Both the position numbers and the translations under genes were made by a program. Source: JAAYXS01 sp964550375 (GTDB taxonomy: Bacteria > Planctomycetota > Phycisphaerae > UBA1845 > Fen-1342). From it: DNA of 64,000 nt. Shown piece after piece: positions 1 to 9,504 of the stretch (the stretch's first letter is position 1; each line of letters opens with the position of its first letter). Location of the stretch: NCBI GenBank assembly GCA_964550375.1, contig CAZJYX010000004.1, positions 96,501 to 160,500 on the forward strand. Direction: 5' to 3'. Under the pieces are notes generated by a model. It had not been told where the DNA came from, did no database searches, and saw only the letters and a list, made by a program, of their open reading frames with translations.

Positions 1-74
1 CAACCCGCTGCGCGCAGCAGCTCAACGCCGGGCGGCGGCGTGCGCCGCGTAATAAGAACACGCTGTTCCGACAT
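1..74 (-). CDS. D-2-hydroxyacid dehydrogenase family protein, N-terminal fragment
   Basis: Only the first 24 codons are inside the window; the gene runs off the left edge on the minus strand. The ATG at 74-72 follows an AAGGGGAG ribosome-binding site at good spacing. The peptide begins MSEQRVLITRRTPPPGVELL, which resembles the start of glyoxylate/hydroxypyruvate reductases (typically K-V-x-V-T-R-x-I-P-x-x-G-x-x-L-L). These NAD(P)H-dependent enzymes reduce 2-keto acids. The family call rests on this short stretch only, so substrate is not predictable. The gene lies 184 bp downstream of the lipoprotein gene on the same strand. Confidence 0.55.
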   Translation of the reverse strand, partial: MSEQRVLITRRTPPPGVELLRAAG

Positions 75-190
75 ACGGCTCCCCTTCAAAGCACCACGAA
101 CTCGCCCACTCGATATGCCTAATACTATGGACCACGACGGCTGGCAAGTCAGCCTGCCCCCGAAGCCCGGTCCAACCGCCGGCGCACGAC

Positions 191-222
191 GCGGGGCGGC
201 CGGTACGACCCGACCGCCCCGC
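191..222 (-). terminator. GC-rich hairpin, possible terminator
   Basis: A perfect 9-bp stem (GCGGGGCGG at 191-199 with CCGCCCCGC at 214-222), extended by 3 bp across a 1x1 mismatch, lies 36 bp past the stop codon of the lipoprotein gene. No T tract follows on the minus strand, so termination is only inferred. Confidence 0.35.
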
Positions 223-257
223 ACGTTGTTGTCAAACGGCGGCTGTCCGCCGTGGCG

Positions 258-815
258 CTACTTGGTCTTGAAGTATATCTGGATCGTCTCGCTCTTGTCG
301 GCGCTGATCGTGAAGACCAGCAGGTATTCCATGCCGGGCGTGAAATCGACGCCGGCGACCTCCTTGTCGTGCTTGTCGAGAATGTGGAACTGCGGTCCCA
401 GCGCGCCCAGGTCATACTCGACACCGGGCTTCATATTCTGCTCCGGGTCATTAATGGCGCGCGGGTGGATCTTGTAGTCGGCCATATCGGAGAAGTCCGC
501 CTCGAACTTCTGGTGGATCTGCATCGAAACGTGCTTGATGAAGCCGAACTTCTTGGGCTCGATGATCTCGTACTTGAAGACCGGCGCGCCGCTGACCTCG
601 TTCTTGATCTTGAACGCCGCGTAGCCGGTGAAGCCCTTCTTCAGCGAGCTCTGCTTGGCCTGCTCGCCATCGAGATATACGCGCAGGTTGGTGTCCTTGC
701 GGGCCAGGTTGCGGCCGATGCTGAAGCTGGTGCTGCCCGCGCTCGAGGCGCTGCAGCCGACCATAAGCAGGATGCTCGCACACAGTGCCCCGCCCATTAT
801 CAGATACTTGTACAT
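258..815 (-). CDS. Predicted lipoprotein of unknown function
   Basis: 185 aa from the ATG at 815, preceded by GGGAG; an in-frame upstream start at 851 lacks a comparable site. A hydrophobic signal ends in a lipobox (LLMVGC), so the mature protein is probably membrane anchored. The rest looks beta-rich and unusually lysine-rich compared with its arginine/alanine-rich neighbours. It uses AAG where neighbours avoid lysine, and ends in alternating strands (YLLVFTISADKSETIQIYFK). No known domain was recognised. It could be a substrate-binding or adhesion-type envelope protein, but nothing in the sequence decides this. It is followed by a hairpin at 191-222. Confidence 0.75.
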   Translation of the reverse strand: MYKYLIMGGALCASILLMVGCSASSAGSTSFSIGRNLARKDTNLRVYLDGEQAKQSSLKKGFTGYAAFKIKNEVSGAPVFKYEIIEPKKFGFIKHVSMQIHQKFEADFSDMADYKIHPRAINDPEQNMKPGVEYDLGALGPQFHILDKHDKEVAGVDFTPGMEYLLVFTISADKSETIQIYFKTK

Positions 816-953
816 GGCACTCCCTTCTTGCTGACAGAACCTGACAGCCATGGCGGATCCGCTCCTTGGAACCGCCGCCGGCCGGCTACAAGCAGGCCGG
901 CGCGCGACAGTGTAACCACTCGAAGCCGCCCGGCAAGGCCCACCGACCCACGC

Positions 954-2207
954 CTACGCCCAGCCGGCCGCCTCCACGTCGCGGGCCAGCTCCGCCACCT
1001 GCCGCAGCAGCGTGACCTGCGCATCGCTCAGATGCACGTCCCTGCGGGCCATCACGATCTGGGCAATGTGTACCGCTTTGTCAACGCGGCAGGTCGTCAG
1101 GCCCGCATCAGTCAACCACGCGAAGCTCGGCACGAACCTCGGCACCGCCGCCTGCGTGAACACGTTGGCCGCCACGCCCAGCACGCCGCCGGTCGGCAGA
1201 ATCGTGCCGATGCCCGTCTTGGTGTGGTCGCCGATGATCGCGCCAATGAAGTGTTGGCCCGACTCAACCCCGACGCCGTTCACATAGACCCGTACCGTGC
1301 CATACGTATTCTTCAGGTCCGACGTGACCGTATCAGCCCCCAGATTCACCCACTCGGCCACGTAGCTGTGCCCCAGGAAGCCGTCATGCTGCTTGTTGCT
1401 GTACCCCTGCATGATGCTGTCCTCGACCTCGCCGCCCACTTTGCAGACCGGCCCGATCGCCGTGTTCTCGCGAATCACCGCGCCCGGCCGAATCAGCGTA
1501 CCCGGACCGATGTAGCACGGCCCGACCAGGACCGCGTTCGGCTGGACGCACGCGTCCCGGTCGATGTGGATCGGCCCCTCCTCGGCGTCCAGCACCACGC
1601 CTGGCTTGACCCGGGCCCCGGGCGCAACGTAAATCTCCCGCTCGTTCAGCAGATGCGCACCAGGATAAACCCGCCCCCCCTGCTCCCCGCCAAAGCGGCA
1701 CTGCCGTAGCAACTCGTTCCGGTTAGCCAGCACTAGGTCCCAGGGATAGCTGACCAGGCAGATCGGATCGGGGGCATGCTCCGGCCGAAAGCCGCGCGCG
1801 TGCAGCCAGTTCTGCAGAGCGTCCTCGTCCAGGAACAGCTCCGGCGTCAGCAGGTCAACGTCCTCCCGCCGGACGCTCACCGCCACCAGCGTGCCACCCT
1901 GCAGCCAGGCCGTGCCGACCTCCGGCGGCCGCACGTCGGCCGTGACCATCGCCCGCGCGTTCACGAGGCACCAGTCGGCCCCTGGCGCCGGCGCGTCCAG
2001 CGTCAGCCGCTCCGCCACCGTCTCCCGCAGCAGCTCGCGCAGCCACAGGCGCGCCACGCGCCCCCCCAGGTGGGCGCGCACCTTGTCAATCAGCCGGTCC
2101 AGGCCGCAGCGCAGCTCGCACGCCGGCCGCAGCCAGGTCAGCGGCAGCAAGTCCCGGTAGCCACGATCCTCGAACAAGCCGATGTTCATTCCTGTCACCA
2201 CCGCCAT
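954..2207 (-). CDS. GlmU-like sugar nucleotidyltransferase/acyltransferase (NTP_transf_4 + left-handed beta-helix)
   Basis: About 417 aa. The N-terminal part (MNIGLFEDRGYRDLLPLTW then RPACELRCG) matches the putative sugar nucleotidyltransferase domain found in GlmU-like proteins of Bacteroidetes and Planctomycetes. From about residue 190 on, hexapeptide-repeat motifs (IHIDRDACVQPNAVLVGP, YIGPGTLIRPGAVI, GAIIGDHTKTGIGTIL) indicate a left-handed beta-helix acyltransferase. The expected role is making or acetylating a nucleotide sugar for envelope glycans, which suits the polysaccharide operon that diverges from it at 2.3 kb. The start could instead be the ATG at 2189, where homologues typically begin; AGGA sits too close to that ATG to settle it. 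The canonical GxGTRxxPLT loop of GlmU is not present, so activity is inferred. Confidence 0.8.
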   Translation of the reverse strand: MAVVTGMNIGLFEDRGYRDLLPLTWLRPACELRCGLDRLIDKVRAHLGGRVARLWLRELLRETVAERLTLDAPAPGADWCLVNARAMVTADVRPPEVGTAWLQGGTLVAVSVRREDVDLLTPELFLDEDALQNWLHARGFRPEHAPDPICLVSYPWDLVLANRNELLRQCRFGGEQGGRVYPGAHLLNEREIYVAPGARVKPGVVLDAEEGPIHIDRDACVQPNAVLVGPCYIGPGTLIRPGAVIRENTAIGPVCKVGGEVEDSIMQGYSNKQHDGFLGHSYVAEWVNLGADTVTSDLKNTYGTVRVYVNGVGVESGQHFIGAIIGDHTKTGIGTILPTGGVLGVAANVFTQAAVPRFVPSFAWLTDAGLTTCRVDKAVHIAQIVMARRDVHLSDAQVTLLRQVAELARDVEAAGWA

Positions 2208-2300
2208 CCCGCACCAAGCCCTGTTCGCGGCGCCCGCCGAGCCACATCCGCCGATCCGCCGCGGTCGCTCGCATCGTAACCAGACGGTAAACTCTTGGCG

Positions 2301-2879
2301 ATGGCCAGAGCCCGTGTTGCCATGCCGGTCAAGCTGCTCGCCGGATTACTCAGCGGTGATACCGACCTGCTGGCGCGCGCCCGGCAACTGCTCAGCCGCG
2401 AGTTCGGGCCGGTCGATCTGGCCAGTGACATCTGGCCATTCACCCATACGGATTACTACACCGCCGAGATGGGCCCGCACCTGCAACGCTGCTTCCTCAG
2501 CTTCGAGCGACTGATGGCCCCGGCGCGCCTGCCCGAAATCAAACTCTGCACCAACGCGCTCGAGCAACGGCTGGCCGATGAATGCCTCGCGCCGGAGTGC
2601 GCTCGCCCCGTGAACATCGACCCCGGCTACCTCGACCTCGCCAAGCTCATCCTGGCCACCACCAAGGACCACGGCCACCGCGTCTACCTCGACCAGGGCA
2701 TCTACGCCGAAGTGACGCTCCGCTATGCCGGCGGCGCCTGGCAACCCTGGCCCTGGACCTACCCCGACTATCGGCAGCCGGAGTACCACGCCTTCTTCGA
2801 CCGCGTGCGCAGCGCCTACCGCGCCCAGCGCCAAGCCCTGCCGCAGTGGCCCGCGCCGGCCGACGGAGACCACGCATGA
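2301..2879 (+). CDS. DUF4416 family protein
   Basis: 192 aa, recognisable as DUF4416 by conserved blocks such as the early GPVDLASDIWPFTHTDYY and the later NIDPGYL..AKLILATTKDH and IYAEVTL segments. Function is unknown; the family is common in Planctomycetes and Deltaproteobacteria. The start at 2301 has no Shine-Dalgarno but a TAAACT -10-like box sits at 2288-2293, 7 nt upstream, so the mRNA may be leaderless. An in-frame TTG at 2295 is the alternative. Its stop overlaps the next gene (ATGA at 2876-2879), so it is translationally coupled to the glycosyltransferase. Confidence 0.85.
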   Translation: MARARVAMPVKLLAGLLSGDTDLLARARQLLSREFGPVDLASDIWPFTHTDYYTAEMGPHLQRCFLSFERLMAPARLPEIKLCTNALEQRLADECLAPECARPVNIDPGYLDLAKLILATTKDHGHRVYLDQGIYAEVTLRYAGGAWQPWPWTYPDYRQPEYHAFFDRVRSAYRAQRQALPQWPAPADGDHA

Positions 2880-3979
2880 GCCGCGCCGCCCTCATCGGCC
2901 TGCTGGTGGCCACCGGCTGCGCCGCGCTGCTGCTCTCCCTGATCGCGACTAGGCTGGTAACGAACCTGGCCCGGCGCATCGGCTTCGTCGATCGGCCGGG
3001 CGGCCACAAGTCGCACCGCGAACCGGTGCCCTACGGCGGCGGCATCGCGATCTTCCTGGCCGCCGGCCTGCCCGTCATAGCCGCCGTCCTGCTGGTCAAG
3101 CTCGTGCCGGCAAGCTGGTTCGCCGCGACCTTCGGCGACGAATTGCTGCCGTACCTGGGCGGCCTGCGCGCGCGCGCGGGCCAGGCGCTGGTCATCCTGG
3201 CGGGGGCGGCCGTGCTGCACGTGCTCGGCCTGATCGACGACTGGCGCGCCCTGGGCGCCTGGCCCAAGCTAATCGTGATTGTCGCCGTCGCGCTGCTGGC
3301 CGCCGGCGTGGGCGGCGTCCGCATCGGCGAGATGTGGGGCACCGCAGTTTCGCTTGCCCTCACAGTCGCCTGGTTCATCGTCATCGTCAACGCCTTCAAC
3401 TTCCTCGACAACATGGACGGGCTCAGCGCGGGCGTGGCCGGAGTCTGCCTGGCATTCTTCGCCATTTGCGGGCTGATGGCCGGCCAGGTCTTTGTGCCGG
3501 CGCTGGCGTGCGTGTTCCTGGGAGCCATCGGCGGCTTCTGGGTCTACAACTTCCCGCCCGCACGAATCTTCATGGGCGACGCCGGCAGCTTGGTGGTCGG
3601 CTACCTGCTGGCCGTCGTGTCGGTGATGACCACGTACTACGAGAGCGCCGTGGGCGCGCCGCCGTACGCTCTGGCAATGCCGCTCGTAATCCTGGCCATA
3701 CCGCTGTACGACTTCGTGACGGTGGTCGGCATCCGCATTGCCGCGGGGCGCAGCCCGTTGAAGGGCGACCAGCGGCACTTCTCGCATCGGCTCGTGGACC
3801 ACGGCCTGAGCCGCCGCTTCGCCGTCATGACGATCTACCTGGCTACTGCCACGACCGGCCTGGCGGCAACGCTCCTGCCCGCCGCCGACCTGCGTCAGAC
3901 CATCACGATCGGGGTGCTGGTTCTGATGGTGCTGGCGATCGTGGCCATCCTCGAATCCCCGCCACGCAGGGAGGCATGA
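2876..3979 (+). CDS. WecA/MraY-type undecaprenyl-phosphate sugar-1-phosphate transferase
   Basis: 367 aa polytopic membrane protein of glycosyltransferase family 4, which transfers a sugar-1-phosphate from a UDP-sugar to undecaprenyl phosphate to start a glycan. Signature motifs are visible: RPGGHKSHREPVPYGGG near residue 45, NAFNFLDNMDGLSAG with Asp178 and Asp181, the FMGDAGS loop with Asp235, and the histidine motif RHFSHR at about 300-305. Length and motifs suit WecA-like initiators better than MraY, which is usually encoded in the cell-wall cluster. It overlaps both neighbours by 4 bp (ATGA), so DUF4416, this gene and the ligase form one translationally coupled unit. Confidence 0.92.
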   Translation: MSRAALIGLLVATGCAALLLSLIATRLVTNLARRIGFVDRPGGHKSHREPVPYGGGIAIFLAAGLPVIAAVLLVKLVPASWFAATFGDELLPYLGGLRARAGQALVILAGAAVLHVLGLIDDWRALGAWPKLIVIVAVALLAAGVGGVRIGEMWGTAVSLALTVAWFIVIVNAFNFLDNMDGLSAGVAGVCLAFFAICGLMAGQVFVPALACVFLGAIGGFWVYNFPPARIFMGDAGSLVVGYLLAVVSVMTTYYESAVGAPPYALAMPLVILAIPLYDFVTVVGIRIAAGRSPLKGDQRHFSHRLVDHGLSRRFAVMTIYLATATTGLAATLLPAADLRQTITIGVLVLMVLAIVAILESPPRREA

Positions 3980-6303
3980 CCCAGCCGAACAGCCACACCA
4001 CCGCGACCCAACCCGTCACGGCGCAGCCCGGCGCGCTCGTTGAGAACACCCTGTTCTTCATTCTGGCGGCCGTGCTCTGCGCACGCCTGCTGCTGGCGGA
4101 GACCTTCGAACGGCTGGACCTGTGGTTCCTGCCGGCCAGCACCGGCGCCACGCCGGCCACCACCATCTGGCTGGACGCGCTGACTCTGACGATGGCGGCC
4201 GCCGTTCTGGCCCGCCGCTGGACCCAGTGGCGGCGCGCCGGCTGGCCTTTGTGGGGCCTCGCCGTGCTGGCGCTGGCCGTGGCCGCTTCGGTCTGGGGCG
4301 CGGCTGACAAGCGTTTGGCGCTGAATGCCGGCTTCAGCCTGCTGATAAGCGTCCTGGCGGGCGTCGCCCTGGCTCAGGTCATGCGCGCCGCCTGGATGCC
4401 CCGACTCCTGCTGGCAATGCTCCTGGCCACCGGCGCCGCCACGGCCGTCAAATGCGTGATCTGGAAGGCATACGAACACGGCATGACCGTCGAGTATTGG
4501 CAGGAGCAACAGCAGGGCCTGGCGGACCACCCCCAAGCGGACTCGCCCATCGTCATCAACTTCGAACGCCGCCTGATGAGCGGCGAAGCGGCCGGCTATC
4601 AATCTAACCCGAATGTCACCGGCTCCTTCCTGGCCATGTGGCTGCTCGTCACCATCGGACTACTCGCCGCCTGGCTGGGCGCCTGGCGGCAGGCGCCGCC
4701 CGGGGAGGGCCCGGCCGCGCTGGTCGTCTGCGCCGCGCTCGGCGTTGGGCTGGGCGTAGCCCTGTGGCTGACCGGCAGCGCCGGCGCCTTCGCTAGCGCC
4801 ATCGCCGGCCTCGCCGTCCTGCTGGTGTTGCGCGCCGCACACCGCTGGATCGCGCCGCGCCCCGGCCGCGCGACGGCCATCTTGGCTGCCCTCTACTTGC
4901 TCGCGATCGGCGCCGCGGCAGCCTATGGCGTCAGCCGCGGCACGCTGCCCCATCCGTCCATGGCCTTTCGCTGGCACTACTGGTCAACCGCACCGTACGT
5001 CCTCGCCGAAGCACCGCTGACCGGCGTCGGCCGGCTGAACTTCGGCGACGCCTACCTGCGACACAAACCGCCCGAGGCTACCGAAGAAGTGCGCGACCCC
5101 CACAATCTCTGGCTGTCGCTGCTGGTCGAGCTGGGGCCGCTGGGATTGCTGGCCGGCGTCCTTCTCGCGGGCGGCGCCATGCGAGCGGCGCTGCGCGGGC
5201 TCGGCGCAGGTCAGCCCGCCGTTGGCAATGACGCGGCACACCTGTCGCGCCGCCAGATCGCGGCCGCCGCGCTGTGCGTGCCGCTGCTGCACTTCGTGTT
5301 CACGCAGCCCGTCGCCAGTGGGGGCGTCGTCTTCCTGTGGGCGGTCGAGTTCGCGGCCGTCTGGGTCGTGTCGTTGCTGTTCATTACCTGGTTGCTGTCG
5401 CTGCTGCCGGCCGCACCCGCCGCCCGCCACTGGCTGACCGCCGCACTGGCAGCCGCACTGGCGGCGGCGCTGATCCACGGCTTGATCGACTTCGCCCTGC
5501 TGACGCCCGGCGGCCTGGGCCTCTTCGTCGCCCTGGTCGTCTGTGCCGTGCGGCTCACGCGTCCGGCCCCGACCCCCGCCGAGCCGTCCGTCACCATCGC
5601 CCCGGCCGTAGTAGCGATGCTCGTCGTGACCACGCATCTCGCCGCTGTCACCGTGCCCGCCATGCGCACCGAACATCGGCTGCTGCAACTGCGGCTGGCC
5701 GCGCACCTGGCAGGCCAGGCGCTGCCGATCGGCGCCGCCTGCGAGCGCGGTGACCGACTTCTGACCGGCGATCCGCTGGACCCGGACGCGGCGCACAGCG
5801 CCGCGGAGACCCTGCTACAGCTCGGCACCCACACCAGCCTGCCCCCCGATGACCGCGTCGAAGTCCTCACGCACGCCGCCCGCTTCGCCGAAGTGGCCAT
5901 GACCCGCGCCGCGCGTTCCAGGACCGCGGCGCTCCAGGCGCGCATTGCCGAGCAGTTGGAGGACGCCTGCTTGCAGGCGGCTCGGCCGGACGAGGCCGCC
6001 GCCGCCATCGGCGCCGCGGCTCGGCACTGGCAACAGGCTGTCGCGCTGTATCCGACCAACCCGCGCACACGCATCGCCGCCGGCCGCGCGTGGTTTCACT
6101 GGTGGCGGGAGACCAACGATCCCGCCGCCGCGCACCAGGCCGGCGCGCATCTTGCCACCGCCCTGGCCATCGACGCCACCCGCCAACCGGAAGAAGTCCT
6201 GCGCCTGCGCCCCGCGGAGCTGGCCGAGATCCGGCACCTTATGCGGCAGCTTCCGGCCGCAAGCGCCGACCAGGCAACAGCCCCCGCCGGCACGAATCCC
6301 TGA
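3976..6303 (+). CDS. O-antigen ligase/polymerase-like membrane protein
   Basis: 775 aa from the ATG at 3976, which overlaps the previous stop and has GGGAGG just upstream. About a dozen hydrophobic segments fill residues 25-570. The periplasmic loop holds the Wzy_C hallmark DPHNLWLSLLVELGPLG near residue 374, typical of WaaL-type ligases and Wzy polymerases that move glycans from undecaprenyl diphosphate. The C-terminal 170 residues are soluble, alanine-rich and TPR-like (AIGAAARHWQQAVALYPTNP), an arrangement common in the family. It is the last gene of the polysaccharide operon. Ligase and polymerase cannot be told apart from sequence alone. Confidence 0.85.
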   Translation: MTQPNSHTTATQPVTAQPGALVENTLFFILAAVLCARLLLAETFERLDLWFLPASTGATPATTIWLDALTLTMAAAVLARRWTQWRRAGWPLWGLAVLALAVAASVWGAADKRLALNAGFSLLISVLAGVALAQVMRAAWMPRLLLAMLLATGAATAVKCVIWKAYEHGMTVEYWQEQQQGLADHPQADSPIVINFERRLMSGEAAGYQSNPNVTGSFLAMWLLVTIGLLAAWLGAWRQAPPGEGPAALVVCAALGVGLGVALWLTGSAGAFASAIAGLAVLLVLRAAHRWIAPRPGRATAILAALYLLAIGAAAAYGVSRGTLPHPSMAFRWHYWSTAPYVLAEAPLTGVGRLNFGDAYLRHKPPEATEEVRDPHNLWLSLLVELGPLGLLAGVLLAGGAMRAALRGLGAGQPAVGNDAAHLSRRQIAAAALCVPLLHFVFTQPVASGGVVFLWAVEFAAVWVVSLLFITWLLSLLPAAPAARHWLTAALAAALAAALIHGLIDFALLTPGGLGLFVALVVCAVRLTRPAPTPAEPSVTIAPAVVAMLVVTTHLAAVTVPAMRTEHRLLQLRLAAHLAGQALPIGAACERGDRLLTGDPLDPDAAHSAAETLLQLGTHTSLPPDDRVEVLTHAARFAEVAMTRAARSRTAALQARIAEQLEDACLQAARPDEAAAAIGAAARHWQQAVALYPTNPRTRIAAGRAWFHWWRETNDPAAAHQAGAHLATALAIDATRQPEEVLRLRPAELAEIRHLMRQLPAASADQATAPAGTNP

Positions 6304-6363
6304 GTGACCGCGCCACGCGGCCCCGCACAACTACCGTTAGGTCGAATCCGCCGACTTAGCACG

Positions 6364-8073
6364 TTACCCACCCGGGCTCGCCCCGTTCGGCGCGGGTCTG
6401 AACTGCAGCGCGTGGGTCTGCCGGCCGCGCGGATAGTAGCGGATCGTCTCAAGCTGCCCGGCCCGCCGCACGCGCAGCTCGATAAGCTGGCCCGGATCGG
6501 AATGCACCCGGGCGGCCGCCAGTTCGTCGCCCTCGCGCAAGCCGGCCCGCTCCGCCGCCGAACCGCGCACCACGCCGATCGCGCGCTTCTCTGAGGCGGC
6601 CCGCCGGGCGTCAAACCCCAGTTCATACGTGTGGATCTGCTCGTACGCGCCGATGAGTTGCGGCTCCAGCGCGTCCAGCGGCACATCCACGGTGCGCGCC
6701 TCAGTCACGAAGCGGTCGAACTCCTCGCCGAACCACCGGCCCAGAGTCTGCACGCCCACCCGCCGAATCTCCTTGTTCGACACCTCGAAGCCGCCCGGGC
6801 GGCCGCGCTCCACCAAGGTCTTGAACAGCCGGTCCAGGCCGTCCGGCCCGCTGCGCTCGCGGGCCATCCGGTGCCAGCGCAGCCCGAGCAGCACGCCCCG
6901 TTGATAAGCCACCTCGCCGACCGTGTTGCGCTCCTGCCAGTAGCGCTCCAGTATGTCCTGGTTGGTCGCGTTGCGGGCCGGGTTGTTGTGATAATCGCGC
7001 AGGTGCCGGTTGATCCACTTCGCATACGTGTCAGCCGACCAGTGGCCCGATTCATATAGGATCCGCAGCGCGTAGTACTCGGTGAACCCCTCCACGAACC
7101 AGTAGGCCAGCCGGTCCGGCTGTTGCGCCTTCAGGACGCGCCCGTTCCAGTGATGAAACAGTTCATGCGAGAACAGGCTCTCAAACCCGTCCGTCAGCGC
7201 CGAGGCCGGCGCCGCGAATAGCACGAAGCTCTGGAACAGGCCCATCCCGACCAGGTGCGACTCGTCGCGGCCGATCGGCTCGCCCACCGGTACCGCCACA
7301 ACCAGGAACGGCGGAAAGTCGCGCTCGTCCATGAAGCGGCACTGGTGCGCCACAATCGTCGCCGCCAACTCGGCGAACTCGTCCGCGCTGAACCGGAAGC
7401 GGTCACGCAACGCTACGCTGACCTTCAGACCGTCACGCTCGACCGTGCGCACGTCGATCTCACCCGCCAAGTACGTGGAATGGCGCACGTCATCCGGCGA
7501 TATCTGCGCACCGATGTGCGGCCCGTTGCCCCAGGAGCAGGTCGCCCGCCAACCTTCGGGCAGCTTCCAGCGCAGCGTCACATCATAGAGTTCGGGCAAA
7601 CCGCCCCCGCCCTGCGGCGTCAGCAGGAACGCATTGCCCATCCCGTGGAAGAACGTGGGCGTCGTGACGGGATAATGCGGGCCCGTCCAGTCCAGCCGCC
7701 GACGACCGGGATCAACCTCGTAGCTGCACGTAATCGTCGCGTCGTGCGGATGGTGCAGGATCCAGCGCGACTGCTGGCGCTCCACGCGCCGCACCTCCCC
7801 GCCGAACTGCAAACCCCGCAACAGGGCCGGCACGTCGTCCACCGTGCCCCAGCGCGGCGACACCAGCGCCGCCGACGCCGTCCGCCCGCGCGTGAACCAG
7901 GTCACCTCAACCCGCAGCCGGCCAACCTCCGGCAAGGGCGTCAGGACGTAGTGCACAGTATCGGACGTGTCGCCGTGCGCCGGCGCGGCGACCAGCAGCG
8001 CGCAACCCAGCAGAAGCCCGATAACCGTCTCCCCACCACCCCCATACCGCAACTTTCGCCGCCGGCCCAGCAT
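6364..8073 (-). CDS. M61 family metallopeptidase with C-terminal PDZ domain
   Basis: 569 aa, secreted, with a signal segment (VIGLLLGCALLVAAPAHG). The zinc-binding motif is HELFHHWNG with His303, Glu304 and His307; the nearby WFVEGFTEYYALR supplies the third ligand glutamate as in glycyl aminopeptidases. A PDZ-like domain (GVVRGSAAERAGLREGDEL) follows at about 495-560. Expected role: periplasmic or extracellular aminopeptidase. The ATG at 8073 and TTG at 8076 share a GAGGGA ribosome-binding site. A TAGAAT -10-like box lies at 8112-8117 on the minus strand but lacks a good -35. It converges with the ligase gene. Confidence 0.88.
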   Translation of the reverse strand: MLGRRRKLRYGGGGETVIGLLLGCALLVAAPAHGDTSDTVHYVLTPLPEVGRLRVEVTWFTRGRTASAALVSPRWGTVDDVPALLRGLQFGGEVRRVERQQSRWILHHPHDATITCSYEVDPGRRRLDWTGPHYPVTTPTFFHGMGNAFLLTPQGGGGLPELYDVTLRWKLPEGWRATCSWGNGPHIGAQISPDDVRHSTYLAGEIDVRTVERDGLKVSVALRDRFRFSADEFAELAATIVAHQCRFMDERDFPPFLVVAVPVGEPIGRDESHLVGMGLFQSFVLFAAPASALTDGFESLFSHELFHHWNGRVLKAQQPDRLAYWFVEGFTEYYALRILYESGHWSADTYAKWINRHLRDYHNNPARNATNQDILERYWQERNTVGEVAYQRGVLLGLRWHRMARERSGPDGLDRLFKTLVERGRPGGFEVSNKEIRRVGVQTLGRWFGEEFDRFVTEARTVDVPLDALEPQLIGAYEQIHTYELGFDARRAASEKRAIGVVRGSAAERAGLREGDELAAARVHSDPGQLIELRVRRAGQLETIRYYPRGRQTHALQFRPAPNGASPGG

Positions 8074-8247
8074 CAAACTCGTCCCTCATCAGCCTAAGTA
8101 ACCACATCATGATTCTACGGGATTCCTCCGGCCGAGCACACGTCGCGCTCACCGCGCATGCCCGGCGCGTCGTTGGCCGTGCCCGTGCGGCCGCAGCGCG
8201 GCACCCTCCGATAGGGACAGCGATAGCGGCAGGAGTTCATCCAAGGC

Positions 8248-9483
8248 ATGATCGCCGTGCGGACCTTGCTAATCCTGATGGCTGCGACCCTGGCCGCCGA
8301 GTCGGCCGCGGCCGGTCCGCTGCGCTACGTCAATTCGCGCCAGCTCCTCCTTGGCTTCTCGGCCGACAGCGGCGCCGCCGTGGAGACCGTGGATGTGTGG
8401 GCCTCACGCGACGGCGGCAAGACTTGGCAATCCATAGCCGCCGAACGCCTCGGCACATCCAGCCTGCGGTGTGAAGTCGACGAGGACGGCTGGTATGGCT
8501 TCTATCTCGTCTTGCGGAACGCGGCCGGCGCCTCCGCCGACCCGCCGCGCCCCGGCAGCGAACCGCACCTGCGCGTCATCGTTGACACGGTGCCGCCTAC
8601 CTTGCAGGTGCATGCCCGGGCCGAAGCCCTCGCCCCAGTGGCCGGTCAGCCGCTGAACATCCGGCTCTCGCTGATCGACGAGCATCTTGGCGACACCGGC
8701 GTCCGGGTCTTCTATCGCCCGGCCGGCACAAACGAATGGACCGACGGCGGCCTCGCGGCGGTGAGCGAAAGCAGGATCTCCTGGCCCGTGCCCGAGCACC
8801 TCGCCGGCCAGTTTGACCTGCGCCTGGCCGCCACCGACCGGGCCGGCAACCGCTCGATCGACGAACTGGCCGGTGTTGTCGTGCGCGCCCCACAGCAGCC
8901 CACGGCCGCCCATACCGCAGAAACACCCGGTGCAGACGAGCCACCGGACGCTGAAGCACCCTCGCCCACCCCCGAACTGCCGGCCGTCCCCACCATGGCC
9001 GAGCAGGAACACCTCCTGCACCTGCGGGCCCTGGCGCAGCGCCTGGTCGCGGAGCGGCGTTTCCCCCTGGCAGCCGCCCGCTTCGAGGAGGCTCTGCAAA
9101 TCGCGCCCGGCGACGCGGACATGCTGGTGGACCTCGGCAGCGCGCTGTACTGGTCCGGGCGCTACGACGACGCGGACACCCGCTTCGCCTCAGCCCTGGA
9201 GGGCCAACCCGACCATGTCGGAGCACTTGACGGCCTGGCGCTGGTCGCGGCGACGCAGAAGCGGTACTCTCATGCGCGCACGTACCTGGAACGCCTGCTG
9301 GCACTGCTGCCGGAGTCGGCCGTCCACTGGCGCCGCTACGGCGACGTCCAGCACCGGCTCGGCAACAAGGCCGCGGCGCTCGAAGCTTGGGCCAAAATCC
9401 TCGACCTGGACCAGGCTGACCCAACGGTGCGTGCGGAGGCCCAGAAACGGCTCGACTACTTCGGGCCGGCCACACGACCGTAA
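8248..9483 (+). CDS. Secreted TPR-repeat protein of unknown function
   Basis: 411 aa. A signal peptide (ALIxx-type, ending near AAESAAAG) is followed by two Ig/fibronectin-like beta regions; the first contains VDVWASRDGGKTWQSIA, the second VPPTLQVHARAEA. A proline/acidic linker spans about residues 218-248, and at least three TPR units occupy residues 255-405 (LAAARFEEALQIAPGDADML is one). The layout suggests an envelope scaffold protein. It heads an operon: holA starts 21 bp after its stop, then a lipoprotein and a phosphatase. AGGAG lies at 8231-8235, slightly far from the start. No enzymatic motif was seen. Confidence 0.8.
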   Translation: MIAVRTLLILMAATLAAESAAAGPLRYVNSRQLLLGFSADSGAAVETVDVWASRDGGKTWQSIAAERLGTSSLRCEVDEDGWYGFYLVLRNAAGASADPPRPGSEPHLRVIVDTVPPTLQVHARAEALAPVAGQPLNIRLSLIDEHLGDTGVRVFYRPAGTNEWTDGGLAAVSESRISWPVPEHLAGQFDLRLAATDRAGNRSIDELAGVVVRAPQQPTAAHTAETPGADEPPDAEAPSPTPELPAVPTMAEQEHLLHLRALAQRLVAERRFPLAAARFEEALQIAPGDADMLVDLGSALYWSGRYDDADTRFASALEGQPDHVGALDGLALVAATQKRYSHARTYLERLLALLPESAVHWRRYGDVQHRLGNKAAALEAWAKILDLDQADPTVRAEAQKRLDYFGPATRP

Positions 9484-9504
9484 CCGCTGGTACGCACGCG
9501 ACAT

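Noticed and set aside
252..1709. 485-codon plus-strand reading frame
   Set aside because: It lies antisense to the lipoprotein and GlmU-like genes, has repetitive Arg/Ala/Pro composition, and no ribosome-binding site. It is a by-product of high GC.
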